In this document: positions 32,910-39,203 of the stretch, piece by piece
How positions within the stretch are numbered: position 1 is the first letter of the stretch
How the letters are laid out: every line of letters starts with the position of its first letter
Assembly: GCA_013349435.1 (NCBI GenBank)
Contig: DUZQ01000022.1
Span: forward strand, 1-39,203
Length of the DNA stretch: 39,203 nt
Reading direction: 5' to 3'
DNA from: Planctomycetota bacterium
GTDB lineage: Bacteria; Planctomycetota; Phycisphaerae; Sedimentisphaerales; Anaerohalosphaeraceae
Position numbers and translations under genes: made by a program
The notes under the pieces: model-generated
What the model saw: the letters and a program-made list of their open reading frames with translations, nothing else
Told to the model about the DNA's origin: nothing
The model's database searches: none

Positions 32910-34364
32910 ATGATAAAAATGAAAAACGTCTTCATACTTGTTCTGCTTGTTGCTAATCCGATGCTCCTGACCGCGCAAGAGCCAACACAAAAGGCCGAAA
33001 AAAGCTTCGAACAAGCCGCCGAATCTGTACAACAGCAACTTGGCGAGAGTGTTGCCGAACTCAATAAACTACGAGAACAAATTGCCGCCGAAAAAGTCCC
33101 TCTAAGCCAAAAGGCCGATGAACTTGAAAGCGAACTAATCGAAGTTCGTCTCGAATATCAGAAAGCCACCCGTTTGCTTGACAGCCGTACTCTTGATTTG
33201 AACAACATGAGAAATGAAATTAAATCTCGTCAGCAGGAAGCAACATATCTTACCAATAATTTGTTTGGTGAATATATTCGCAACTTTGAATCACGCCTCC
33301 ATATTGCAGAAATCCAGCGCTACCGCGAGCCACTTGAGGCTGCCAAATTAGCTTTGGAAAACAGCAGTCTTTCAGAGAGAGAAATCTACAAAGCTCAAAC
33401 AGAGCTTATATCTGTATCTCTTGAACGGTTGCACGATGCGCTTGGCGGGACCCGTTTTGATGGAAAAGCAGTGGATTCCAGTGGACTGGTCAAACCGGGA
33501 ACCTTTGTAATGATCGGACCGGCAGCTATTTTTTTATCAAATGACGGAGAAAACATCGGAACTGTCCAGCAGCGATTAGGTTCGCTCGAACCGGCGGTAA
33601 TACCTTATGAAGACGAGCGGGATATTGTTGCAGCCCGGGAAGTTATTGCAACCGGCAAAGGACGTTTTCCGCTTGATACAACCCTTGGCAATGCACATGT
33701 GATTGAATCCACCAAACAGACACTTTGGGAACATATCCAAAAGGGTGGTCCTGTAATGGTACCAATTTTGGTGATGGCCGGGGCGGCTTTACTTGTTGCA
33801 ATTTACAAATGGTTTTCTCTGGCTTTTGTGCAAAAACCATCATCGAAACAGCTCAGTTCATTGCTCCAGGCAGTTTCTGCACGTGATGAAAAAGATATTA
33901 TAAAAAAAGCTGGTGCCATAAAAGGGCCGATTGGAAAAATGCTCGCTACCGGTGTTCAGCATATAAAAGAGCCGACCGAGCTTATCGAAGAGGTCATGTT
34001 CGAAATTGTCCTGTCAACCCGACTCAGGCTTCAGCGATTGCTTCCTTTTATCGCAATAAGTGCTGCTTCTGCCCCACTGCTTGGACTATTAGGAACTGTA
34101 ACCGGCATAATCAACACTTTTAAGCTGATTACCGTGTTTGGTTCTGGGGATGTTAAAACCCTCTCTGGTGGAATTTCCGAAGCGCTCATTACTACTGAAT
34201 TCGGTTTAATTGTCGCAATTCCTTCTTTGCTTCTGCACGCATTTCTGTCGCGTAAGGCAAAGTCCATAATTGATGAAATGGAAAAAGCCGCGGTTGCCAT
34301 TATAAATCAGATTACAAAAACCCGGCATGAGCATAAAACGCCGGTCGCCCAAAGCAGCAAGTAA
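32910..34364 (+). CDS. TtpC-like long MotA/TolQ/ExbB proton-channel protein
   Basis: A 484-aa protein, about twice the size of ordinary ExbB. Seen: signal peptide (MKNVFILVLLVANPMLLTAQ); a periplasmic coiled-coil and globular region (about 25-270) with VQQQLGESVAELNKLREQIA; then a C-terminal ExbB domain with a membrane helix PVMVPILVMAGAALLVAIY (279-297), the conserved SAPLLGLLGTVTGIINTFK (about 388-406) and ALITTEFGLIVAIPSLLLHAF (425-445). This architecture is that of TtpC, the extra inner-membrane component of Vibrio TonB2 systems. The stop overlaps the next start by one base. Confidence 0.9.
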   Translation: MIKMKNVFILVLLVANPMLLTAQEPTQKAEKSFEQAAESVQQQLGESVAELNKLREQIAAEKVPLSQKADELESELIEVRLEYQKATRLLDSRTLDLNNMRNEIKSRQQEATYLTNNLFGEYIRNFESRLHIAEIQRYREPLEAAKLALENSSLSEREIYKAQTELISVSLERLHDALGGTRFDGKAVDSSGLVKPGTFVMIGPAAIFLSNDGENIGTVQQRLGSLEPAVIPYEDERDIVAAREVIATGKGRFPLDTTLGNAHVIESTKQTLWEHIQKGGPVMVPILVMAGAALLVAIYKWFSLAFVQKPSSKQLSSLLQAVSARDEKDIIKKAGAIKGPIGKMLATGVQHIKEPTELIEEVMFEIVLSTRLRLQRLLPFIAISAASAPLLGLLGTVTGIINTFKLITVFGSGDVKTLSGGISEALITTEFGLIVAIPSLLLHAFLSRKAKSIIDEMEKAAVAIINQITKTRHEHKTPVAQSSK

Positions 34365-35053
34365 TGAATCCAGTACTTGAACAATTAAATAATTTTTGGC
34401 AACAGGCCCTTGAAATCTGGCTTTCCGGGGGATGGGCAATGATAGCTATAGCAATTGTTGCGATGGTGATGTTTTCAATGGGAATGCATGTACATCTTAA
34501 ACTTCGCGAAAAAGGCTTTCGGTCCGTGCCCGAAAAAACATGGCGACAGTGGATTAACCACCCGGCCGAACGCGAAGGACCAATCGGTGATATTCTTAAT
34601 TTTGTAACAGGCGGAGCTTCACTGAAAGACACTTCCACTTTCTTTGAAGAGTTACGCATAAGTGAGATAGCTCCATTTGAGCAAGATCTTCGTGTCATGA
34701 AAATATGTGTAAGCGCCGCCCCCCTTCTTGGTCTGCTCGGAACAGTAACCGGAATGCTCGCCACCTTCGGAGCTTTGGCGTCGGGTTCCGGAGGAGATAA
34801 AACCATGGGGCTTGTGGCGGAGGGAATCTCTGAAGCTCTGGTTACAACTGAGACCGGGCTTATTATAGCGCTGCCGGGACTTTTTTTTCGGTATATGCTC
34901 GGCCGTCAGCACGAAAGGTACAAGGAGTTTCTCGCCCATCTCGAAACAGTTTGCACTCAGAAGCTTTATAAAAAGCTGCACGAGCAAAATAACAGTGTCC
35001 CTGAAGCTGTTCCGACTTTTTTACGGAAAAGAGAAACGGCCGCTATCTTTTAG
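34364..35053 (+). CDS. ExbB-type proton channel protein (TonB2 module)
   Basis: A 229-aa inner-membrane protein. Three helices are seen: AMIAIAIVAMVMFSMGM near residues 26-42, then APLLGLLGTVTGMLATFGAL (about 121-140), and ALVTTETGLIIALPGLFFRYML (about 157-178). The LLGLLGTVTGM and LVTTETGLIIALP motifs carry the pore-lining Thr/Glu residues of ExbB/TolQ. It shares them with the preceding TtpC-like protein; the two channels are paralogous. It begins with TAATG overlap, so it is translated from the same mRNA. It forms the proton channel with ExbD. Confidence 0.92.
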   Translation: MNPVLEQLNNFWQQALEIWLSGGWAMIAIAIVAMVMFSMGMHVHLKLREKGFRSVPEKTWRQWINHPAEREGPIGDILNFVTGGASLKDTSTFFEELRISEIAPFEQDLRVMKICVSAAPLLGLLGTVTGMLATFGALASGSGGDKTMGLVAEGISEALVTTETGLIIALPGLFFRYMLGRQHERYKEFLAHLETVCTQKLYKKLHEQNNSVPEAVPTFLRKRETAAIF

Positions 35054-35074
35054 AAAATAATGATTGAGGAAACG

Positions 35075-35488
35075 ATGGGACGTTTTCATCAAACAACTTT
35101 GGATGACAGCAACGAGGGCGGGATTGATATCTCTCCGTTGATGGACTGCGTCTTTATTCTCCTGATATTCTTCATCGTAACAACCACATTTGTCGAAGAG
35201 ACCGGGATTGAGGTGGATAAACCGCAGGCTGCGTCTTCGGTCAAACTGGAAAAAACAAGCATCCTGATTGCACTAACAGAAAAGGGAGAGGTGGTTTACG
35301 GAGGTCGGGAAATCGGTTTTGGTGGCGTTCGGCCACTTGTCAAACGCATGCTCCAGAAGGAGGAAATTCCTGTTATTATTCAGGCAGACACCGCGGCACA
35401 ATCCGGATTGCTGGTCCGCGTTATTGATGAAGCCAAACTGGCCGGAGCCGTGAAGGTGAGTGTCGCCACACGAAAAACTCAAAAATGA
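35075..35488 (+). CDS. ExbD-type biopolymer transport protein (TonB2 module)
   Basis: The ATG at 35075 (137 aa) is preferred because GAGGA lies 5 bp upstream; the in-frame ATG at 35060 would add five residues and has no ribosome site. Seen: a short cytoplasmic N-terminus, then IDISPLMDCVFILLIFFIVTTTF, a single membrane helix with the essential proton-accepting Asp24, and a periplasmic domain ending in ILIALTEKGEVVYGG and VPVIIQAD-like strands (IPVIIQADTAAQSGLLVRVIDEAKLAG). It is the standard size of the family. The stop overlaps the tonB start (ATGA). Confidence 0.93.
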   Translation: MGRFHQTTLDDSNEGGIDISPLMDCVFILLIFFIVTTTFVEETGIEVDKPQAASSVKLEKTSILIALTEKGEVVYGGREIGFGGVRPLVKRMLQKEEIPVIIQADTAAQSGLLVRVIDEAKLAGAVKVSVATRKTQK

Positions 35489-36165
35489 ACATGAGCATTA
35501 TAAATAACCACAAGAAAGCTTCTAAAACTTCAAGGCATTTTCATCGGATTCGTGTCGTTTTGGGTGCGGTGCCACTTACACTTGCCTTTTTCCTTGTGCT
35601 CCCACTCATGCAAACTATCAGTAAGCCCGTAACCACTGACATAATACTACAAAATGTAGATACAATAAACGTTCCGCCTCCTCCGCCCCCACCGCAGGAG
35701 GAACCCCAAGAAGAGCCGGAACCTGAAGAAACACCGCCGGAGCTAACTGAGGAAGCACCACCTCTCGGTTTGGATCAGCTTGAACTGGCCTTGAATCCGG
35801 GTTTTAACGAGGGCTGGATGGCCGGTGACTTCGCTATAAAGCTAAACACAATTGTCTCTGACAGTAAAGATGTTGATGCCTTGTTCTCAATTGCAGACCT
35901 CGACCAAAGACCGCGTATTATTTACCAGCCCGGCCCAATACTCAACAGCAAGCTGCGAAGAAAAGCCCCAGGCACTGTTTATATTATTTTTGTCGTTGAC
36001 AAACAAGGCAGAGTACAAAACCCAATAGTGCAAAAAGCGACTGACCCTGTTTTTGAAATGCCCGCACTGAAGGCCGTTAGAAAATGGAAGTTTGAACCCG
36101 GCAAACACAACGGTAAAGCCGTGCGATTCCGCATGCGTGTACCTATAACCTTTCCGAAAGGATGA
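35485..36165 (+). CDS. tonB: TonB energy transducer (TonB2 type)
   Basis: A 226-aa protein that carries proton-motive energy from the ExbB/ExbD channel to the outer-membrane receptor. Seen: an N-terminal membrane anchor (VVLGAVPLTLAFFLVLPLMQT, about 22-42) preceded by basic residues; a Pro/Glu-rich spacer (PPPPPPPQEEPQEEPEPEE, about 61-90); and a C-terminal TonB domain with GTVYIIFVVDKQGRVQNP and ALKAVRKWKFEPGKHNGKAV ending in RMRVPITF. The short spacer is typical of TonB2-class rather than enterobacterial TonB1. It overlaps its neighbours on both sides by four bases. Confidence 0.95.
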   Translation: MNMSIINNHKKASKTSRHFHRIRVVLGAVPLTLAFFLVLPLMQTISKPVTTDIILQNVDTINVPPPPPPPQEEPQEEPEPEETPPELTEEAPPLGLDQLELALNPGFNEGWMAGDFAIKLNTIVSDSKDVDALFSIADLDQRPRIIYQPGPILNSKLRRKAPGTVYIIFVVDKQGRVQNPIVQKATDPVFEMPALKAVRKWKFEPGKHNGKAVRFRMRVPITFPKG

Positions 36166-37610
36166 TAATTATAAAAAGGAAGATGACAAAAATGAAAAAA
36201 GTAGTAGCATATTACTGTCTTGTCCAGTTCATTTCGCCTTTGTTCAACTCTTTAATGCCCTGCTGCGCCGCATCACAGAAAGATAATGTAGATGTTGTTT
36301 TGCCCACGTCTTATTTGAGCAAATCGGAACTCGATATATGGAATGACCCAAGCTTCAAAAAGTATTTCGCCCAAAGTTACATCGCCGAGACGGAAATAGA
36401 GCCGCGAGTTACCGTCAACGAGCGGGATAAGATGCTTAAAGTTCTTGACTTTATATCATCCGAAAAAATGGACGAAGCGGTACGCTTACTCGAAAAGAAT
36501 CGCAAAGAAGCGTCAAGTGCCGTGTTTGACTTCACACTTGCCAATATCTACTTTCAGCAGGAAAAGCTCGACGGGGCGGCCTCCGCCTATCAGGCAGCCA
36601 TTGAAAAATACCCCAAATTCCGCCGTGCCTGGCGTAACCTCGGCCTGATTTATGCCCGCAAGAACGATTATGAGAAAGCGCTGCCGGCACTTACCAAAGT
36701 GATCGAACTGGGCGGTGGCGATGCAATAACTTATGGTTTGCTCGGTTATGCATACTCTTCCGTTGATAACAATCTTTCAGCCGAATCGGCATATCGTATG
36801 GCTATTCTGCTTGACCCGGCTACGTTAGACTGGAAAATGGGGCTTGCAAGAAGCTTGTTCAAACAAGCCCGTTTTGCTGACGCCGTTGCTATATGCGGAC
36901 TACTGATTAACGACCAACCGGATAGAGCCGACCTCTGGCTGCTACAGGCTAATGCTTATATAGGGCTGAATCAGCCGCTTAAAGCCGCTGAGATATATGA
37001 ATTTGTTGACCACCTCGGAGAATCAACATATCAGAGCCTCTGTACGCTGGGTGATATCTACATCAACCAAGAGCTTTATGAGATGGCGGTCAAATCATAT
37101 ATACGCGCGATAGAAAAAAAACAAGATGTCAACATAGACCGTCCCATGCGTGCAGCTAAAGTTTTGGCTGCACGTGGAGCAATTGAAGAAACCAGGCAAC
37201 TGATTAAGCAAATTCAGGGCTTACACAGGGACCAGCTTGAAGACGAAGAACGCAAAGACCTGCTGAAATTACGAGCAAGGATTGCTGTTGCAGAAGGCTC
37301 AGGCGATGAAGAGGTCGATGTACTGGAAGAAATTGTTGCATTAGACCCCCTTGACGGTGAGGCACTAATCCTGCTTGGACGGAATTACGAGCGCAACGGT
37401 AATATTCAAAAGGCCGTCTTTTATTACGAACGGGCCGCAAGTATAGAGAAATTTGAAGCGGATGCCAAGCTGCGCCATGCTCAGTTGTTGGTTAGAAATG
37501 GTAAATATACCGAGGCCCTGCCGCTGCTAAGACGTGCTCAGCAAATTAATCCTCGTGAAAACATCCAAAAATACCTCGAGCAGGTGGAACGTGTTTCTAA
37601 AAGCCAATAA
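36162..37610 (+). CDS. TPR protein of the TonB2 module
   Basis: A 482-aa protein. The ATG at 36162 overlaps the tonB stop; alternative ATGs at 36183 and 36192 sit after AAAGGAAG and would begin directly at the signal peptide (KKVVAYYCLVQFISPLFNSL). The mature part is mostly TPR: ANIYFQQEKLDGAASAYQAAIEKYP, LGLIYARKNDYEKALPALTKVIEL, LGYAYSSVDNNLSAESAYRMAILL, LGRNYERNGNIQKAVFYYERAAS and others, about eight to ten repeats. A TPR protein is the usual last gene of TonB2 loci and is expected in the periplasm, where it may contact TonB or the receptor. It ends the operon; the next gene is on the other strand. Confidence 0.88.
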   Translation: MIIIKRKMTKMKKVVAYYCLVQFISPLFNSLMPCCAASQKDNVDVVLPTSYLSKSELDIWNDPSFKKYFAQSYIAETEIEPRVTVNERDKMLKVLDFISSEKMDEAVRLLEKNRKEASSAVFDFTLANIYFQQEKLDGAASAYQAAIEKYPKFRRAWRNLGLIYARKNDYEKALPALTKVIELGGGDAITYGLLGYAYSSVDNNLSAESAYRMAILLDPATLDWKMGLARSLFKQARFADAVAICGLLINDQPDRADLWLLQANAYIGLNQPLKAAEIYEFVDHLGESTYQSLCTLGDIYINQELYEMAVKSYIRAIEKKQDVNIDRPMRAAKVLAARGAIEETRQLIKQIQGLHRDQLEDEERKDLLKLRARIAVAEGSGDEEVDVLEEIVALDPLDGEALILLGRNYERNGNIQKAVFYYERAASIEKFEADAKLRHAQLLVRNGKYTEALPLLRRAQQINPRENIQKYLEQVERVSKSQ

Positions 37611-37628
37611 AAAGGGGCCGATAAAGCT

Positions 37629-37934
37629 TTAATAGGGCAGATTCTTGGCAATCTGTCTGTCCAACTCTCTTTCATCTATCATTATTTGGTGAAGTTTGTT
37701 ATCTTTAAAGGTCAGGATATAGGGTTTAATCGCCCATCCATCCAGGGTGTAGCTGGATGGTATCTTGAGCTTGCAGGAATATTCTATATATTGGTCAGTC
37801 TGTCCTCTGTAACTCCACAACAGTTCCAGTTGGGTTACTTCGTCAATAGTCATACCCATTTCAAGTTGATCGACCTTGACATATTGATTACATCCTGTTA
37901 ACAGCAATACTGAAATTATCAAAAACTTTTTCAT
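37629..37934 (-). CDS. Small outer-membrane-type lipoprotein, BamE/SmpA-like pattern
   Basis: A 101-aa protein. The ATG at 37934 (complement) is chosen because AGGAG lies about 6 bp upstream and it gives a compact lipoprotein signal, KKFLIISVLLLTGC, with lipobox LTGC. A longer frame from 37949 is less likely. The mature protein contains DQLEMGMTIDEVTQLELLW, reminiscent of the G-M-T-x-x-E-V motif of SmpA/OmlA/BamE-like domains, but too short for a firm call. It is convergent with the TonB2 operon, 18 bp from its end. Phased CTAACA boxes on its strand lie 198-277 bp upstream of its start. Confidence 0.7.
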   Translation of the reverse strand: MKKFLIISVLLLTGCNQYVKVDQLEMGMTIDEVTQLELLWSYRGQTDQYIEYSCKLKIPSSYTLDGWAIKPYILTFKDNKLHQIMIDERELDRQIAKNLPY

Positions 37935-38131
37935 AACTTCTCCTGTCAATACCCTAATATCATTTTTTGTATTTTCTTTGGTGTTATTTCATAATGTTAT
38001 TTCGGAGCAAATGCTGAAGGGATTAACTAAAATTCGACAATATATCTTTTATCAGATATACGGAATCGACCTTCGTTAAGACCGTGTTCAAGGCCCGCCT
38101 TAGAGCTTCTTTATCATCGCCTTTGCTTCTA

Positions 38132-38211
38132 TGTTAGCATTAAGTTTGTGTCCTGTTAGGCTTGTGTTTGTTTAATGTTAGAAATCGAGACTTGCCCACA
38201 TAAATTGTTAG
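38132..38211 (-). promoter_or_regulatory. Phased CTAACA boxes on the minus strand, site D
   Basis: On the plus strand the hexamer reads TGTTAG at 38132, 38154 and 38176 (22-bp steps), with near-matches AGTTTG (38143) and TGTTTG (38165) exactly between them, so five hexamers at 11-bp steps. A further TGTTAG lies at 38206 (30-bp step). The orientation fits control of the minus-strand lipoprotein gene, but no -10 element sits at the 15-bp distance seen at sites A-C. Confidence 0.5.
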
Positions 38212-38240
38212 ATTTCAGTTAAAATCGGACATTTTAATTC

Positions 38241-38269
38241 TTGAAATTTTCCCTGTTTGACGATAAAAT
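38241..38269 (+). promoter_or_regulatory. Sigma-70-type promoter, apparently for a leaderless mRNA
   Basis: TTGAAA (38241-38246), 17 bp, then TAAAAT (38264-38269). The expected start, 6-8 bp downstream, coincides with the ATG at 38276, and there is no ribosome site between them. Confidence 0.55.
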
Positions 38270-38275
38270 ATTAGC

Positions 38276-38701
38276 ATGAGCAATAGAGAGAAATTCTGGT
38301 CTTTATTATTTATCGGGTTGCCGTGTCTTTTCATGTTGTGTTTAACTTTTGCCGCACTGGGATACTTGGTAATACGGTACATGCCTTACTTTATTTTATT
38401 ATTATTGGGACTGTTAAAGGTCTTATTTGCAACGCCGTTGGGATGGGCTCTTTTAATATTTATTATCACCGGGCTTGTTTCAATCGGTTTGCCGGAAAAC
38501 AGGCTATATAACTATAAAGCTAAATCTATTGATAGCCTCCACTCAGCAATATCCTCTATTGCAGGATTTGGCTACGGAACTGAGAAACCATATACCGGTA
38601 TTCAAAAAATCAAAGAAATTAAACCAATTCTCAGCAAAACATGGGAGGCCAAGCAAAGAAAACAAAATCATGCAGTCTTTACACAGTCTGTTAGGCATTA
38701 G
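38276..38701 (+). CDS. Small membrane protein of unknown function
   Basis: I do not recognise a family. The 141-aa protein has two or three hydrophobic helices in the first half (FWSLLFIGLPCLFMLCLTFAAL; MPYFILLLLGLLKVLFA; GWALLIFIITGLVSIGL), then a hydrophilic C-terminal tail of about 60 residues rich in Lys and Ser. Support for it being a real gene comes from the well-formed promoter ending at the ATG and the coherent membrane topology. Base composition is more AT-rich than its neighbours. It lacks a ribosome site, so translation would be leaderless. Confidence 0.5.
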   Translation: MSNREKFWSLLFIGLPCLFMLCLTFAALGYLVIRYMPYFILLLLGLLKVLFATPLGWALLIFIITGLVSIGLPENRLYNYKAKSIDSLHSAISSIAGFGYGTEKPYTGIQKIKEIKPILSKTWEAKQRKQNHAVFTQSVRH

Positions 38702-38851
38702 AATATTCATCGATTTTTCAAATCTTTTTGCCGCACAATACCTTTAAACCCAAAATCCAAAACAAATTCGAATATCAAAATACAAATAACTAAAACTGGA
38801 TCCCCGCCTCCGCGGTGATGACAAAGGAATCGCTTCGCGACGCAATGTAGA
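38702..38851. other. Gene-free tail with a dispersed-repeat fragment
   Basis: No gene is seen. Around 38798-38840 there is GGATCCCCGCCTCCGCGGTG followed by ATGACAAAGGAATCGCTTCGCGA, a fragment of the palindromic repeat type (GATGACA end, small TCGC/GCGA stem). It abuts the IS-like element. Confidence 0.5.
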
Positions 38852-39203
38852 GCTTGCTGATTAAGTGGCAGCTTCTTTGCTTGCAGTTGGATACCTTTGT
38901 GTTATGTTGCACGGAGTGAATGGATTTTCACTAAATTGTATCAAAACCCCTGCACTTGGAGAACACGGATGTATCGAAAAGCAAACCACAATCAGCTGAC
39001 TTTTGAGAATTTTTATTGTGATGAACCTGGAGAAGATTCTCTCCGGGGTAGTTTATTTTTTGCTTTTTGTGTGGAATTGGCTGTTGGAAAGGGAGCGACT
39101 CGAAGGTATTAGAGGCGAAGATCAGATGCCGGCAGTTCTCAAGGCCGTAGCCTGAACCTACTGGTCGCAAGGAGAAAAAGGACAAAAGGCTTTTTCAGCA
39201 AGC
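38852..39203 (+). mobile_element. Internally deleted IS1182-like element (MITE-like), reaching the window edge
   Basis: Left end GCTTGCTGATTAAG (38852-38865) and right end, read on the complement, GCTTGCTGAAAAAG (39190-39203) match at 12 of 14 positions, forming terminal inverted repeats around ~352 bp. Inside is the start of an IS1182-type transposase only. The right boundary coincides with the end of the window, so the element may extend a little further. Confidence 0.65.
38969..39112 (+). pseudogene. IS1182-family transposase, N-terminal remnant
   Basis: The frame from ATG 38969, with GGAG about 8 bp upstream, reads MYRKANHNQLTFENFY, the highly characteristic opening of IS1182-family transposases. 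After residue 16 the sequence no longer matches the expected continuation (LPFGGKL-type) and ends at a TAG at 39110-39112. The rest of the ~450-residue transposase, including the DDE catalytic core, is absent. It is non-functional and must depend on a full copy elsewhere if the element still moves. Confidence 0.75.

Larger units (their letters stand above)
37935..38275. other. Divergent intergenic region
   Basis: A 341-bp gap between a minus-strand lipoprotein gene and a plus-strand membrane-protein gene. It contains the phased TGTTAG (CTAACA on minus) array at 38132-38211 and the promoter at 38241-38269. No additional gene is supported. Confidence 0.6.

Noticed and set aside
37686-37901. Plus-strand frame opposite the small lipoprotein
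   Set aside because: The minus-strand frame has a clear ribosome site, signal peptide and lipobox; the plus-strand frame has none.
38475-38747. Second open frame overlapping the small membrane-protein gene
   Set aside because: It lacks a promoter and ribosome site of its own, and the other frame has the better start and coherent membrane topology.

Overview
The window looks like chromosome from a Gram-negative-type bacterium of the Planctomycetota, probably the class Phycisphaerae. This rests on a combination of traits, not on a marker gene. Two secreted proteins end in planctomycete-style dockerin-like calcium motifs. Gfo/Idh/MocA oxidoreductases, sugar-isomerase TIM barrels and Tat-exported enzymes sit together. 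There is a type IV pilus/type II secretion hybrid cluster and a TonB/outer-membrane receptor system. The intergenic DNA carries short palindromic repeats with TGTCATTCCA ends. No rRNA gene or CRISPR array is visible.

Layout. 1-3566: a tRNA-Gly(CCC) and ppdK (pyruvate phosphate dikinase), bracketed by two inverted copies of a ~100-bp palindromic repeat. 3568-7740: a four-gene sugar oxidation/isomerisation operon; two enzymes are cytoplasmic and two carry Tat signals, one of those also with a lipobox. 8017-10158: a secreted leucine-rich-repeat protein with a dockerin-like tail. 10521-11909: a GltS-type sodium/glutamate symporter. 11910-12547: a repeat-rich gap with a 20-bp tandem repeat. 12548-24513: a pilus/T2SS assembly cluster (GspE/PilB ATPase, GspF/PilC platform, two sister major pseudopilins, GspI-, GspJ- and PilX-like minor subunits, PilM, PilN, PilO, a ParA/MinD-type ATPase and a PilP/GspB-like protein). 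No secretin or prepilin peptidase lies in the window.

25393-37610 is the most interesting part: an outer-membrane uptake island. It encodes an abundant-looking secreted beta-helix protein, a helical-repeat lipoprotein, a large TonB-dependent receptor, and a complete TonB2-type energy module (DUF3450, a long TtpC-like ExbB, short ExbB, ExbD, TonB, TPR protein) in the gene order I know from the Vibrio TonB2 locus. The three transcription-unit starts in this island each carry copies of the hexamer CTAACA spaced 11 or 22 bp apart, with a weak -10-like TA-element exactly 15 bp after the start of the last copy. A fourth array of the same hexamer, on the other strand, lies in the divergent gap at 38132-38211. 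This is the layout expected for a PhoB/PhoP-like OmpR-family activator, and it predicts that the island is one regulon. Substrate and regulator are unknown.

The right end has a small divergently transcribed lipoprotein, a small membrane protein with an apparently leaderless promoter, and a ~350-bp internally deleted IS1182-like element that reaches the window edge. Unexplained structure also occurs in the leader of the gspF-like gene (14509-14636) and in a multi-hairpin block at 24760-24960 that may be an independent small RNA.
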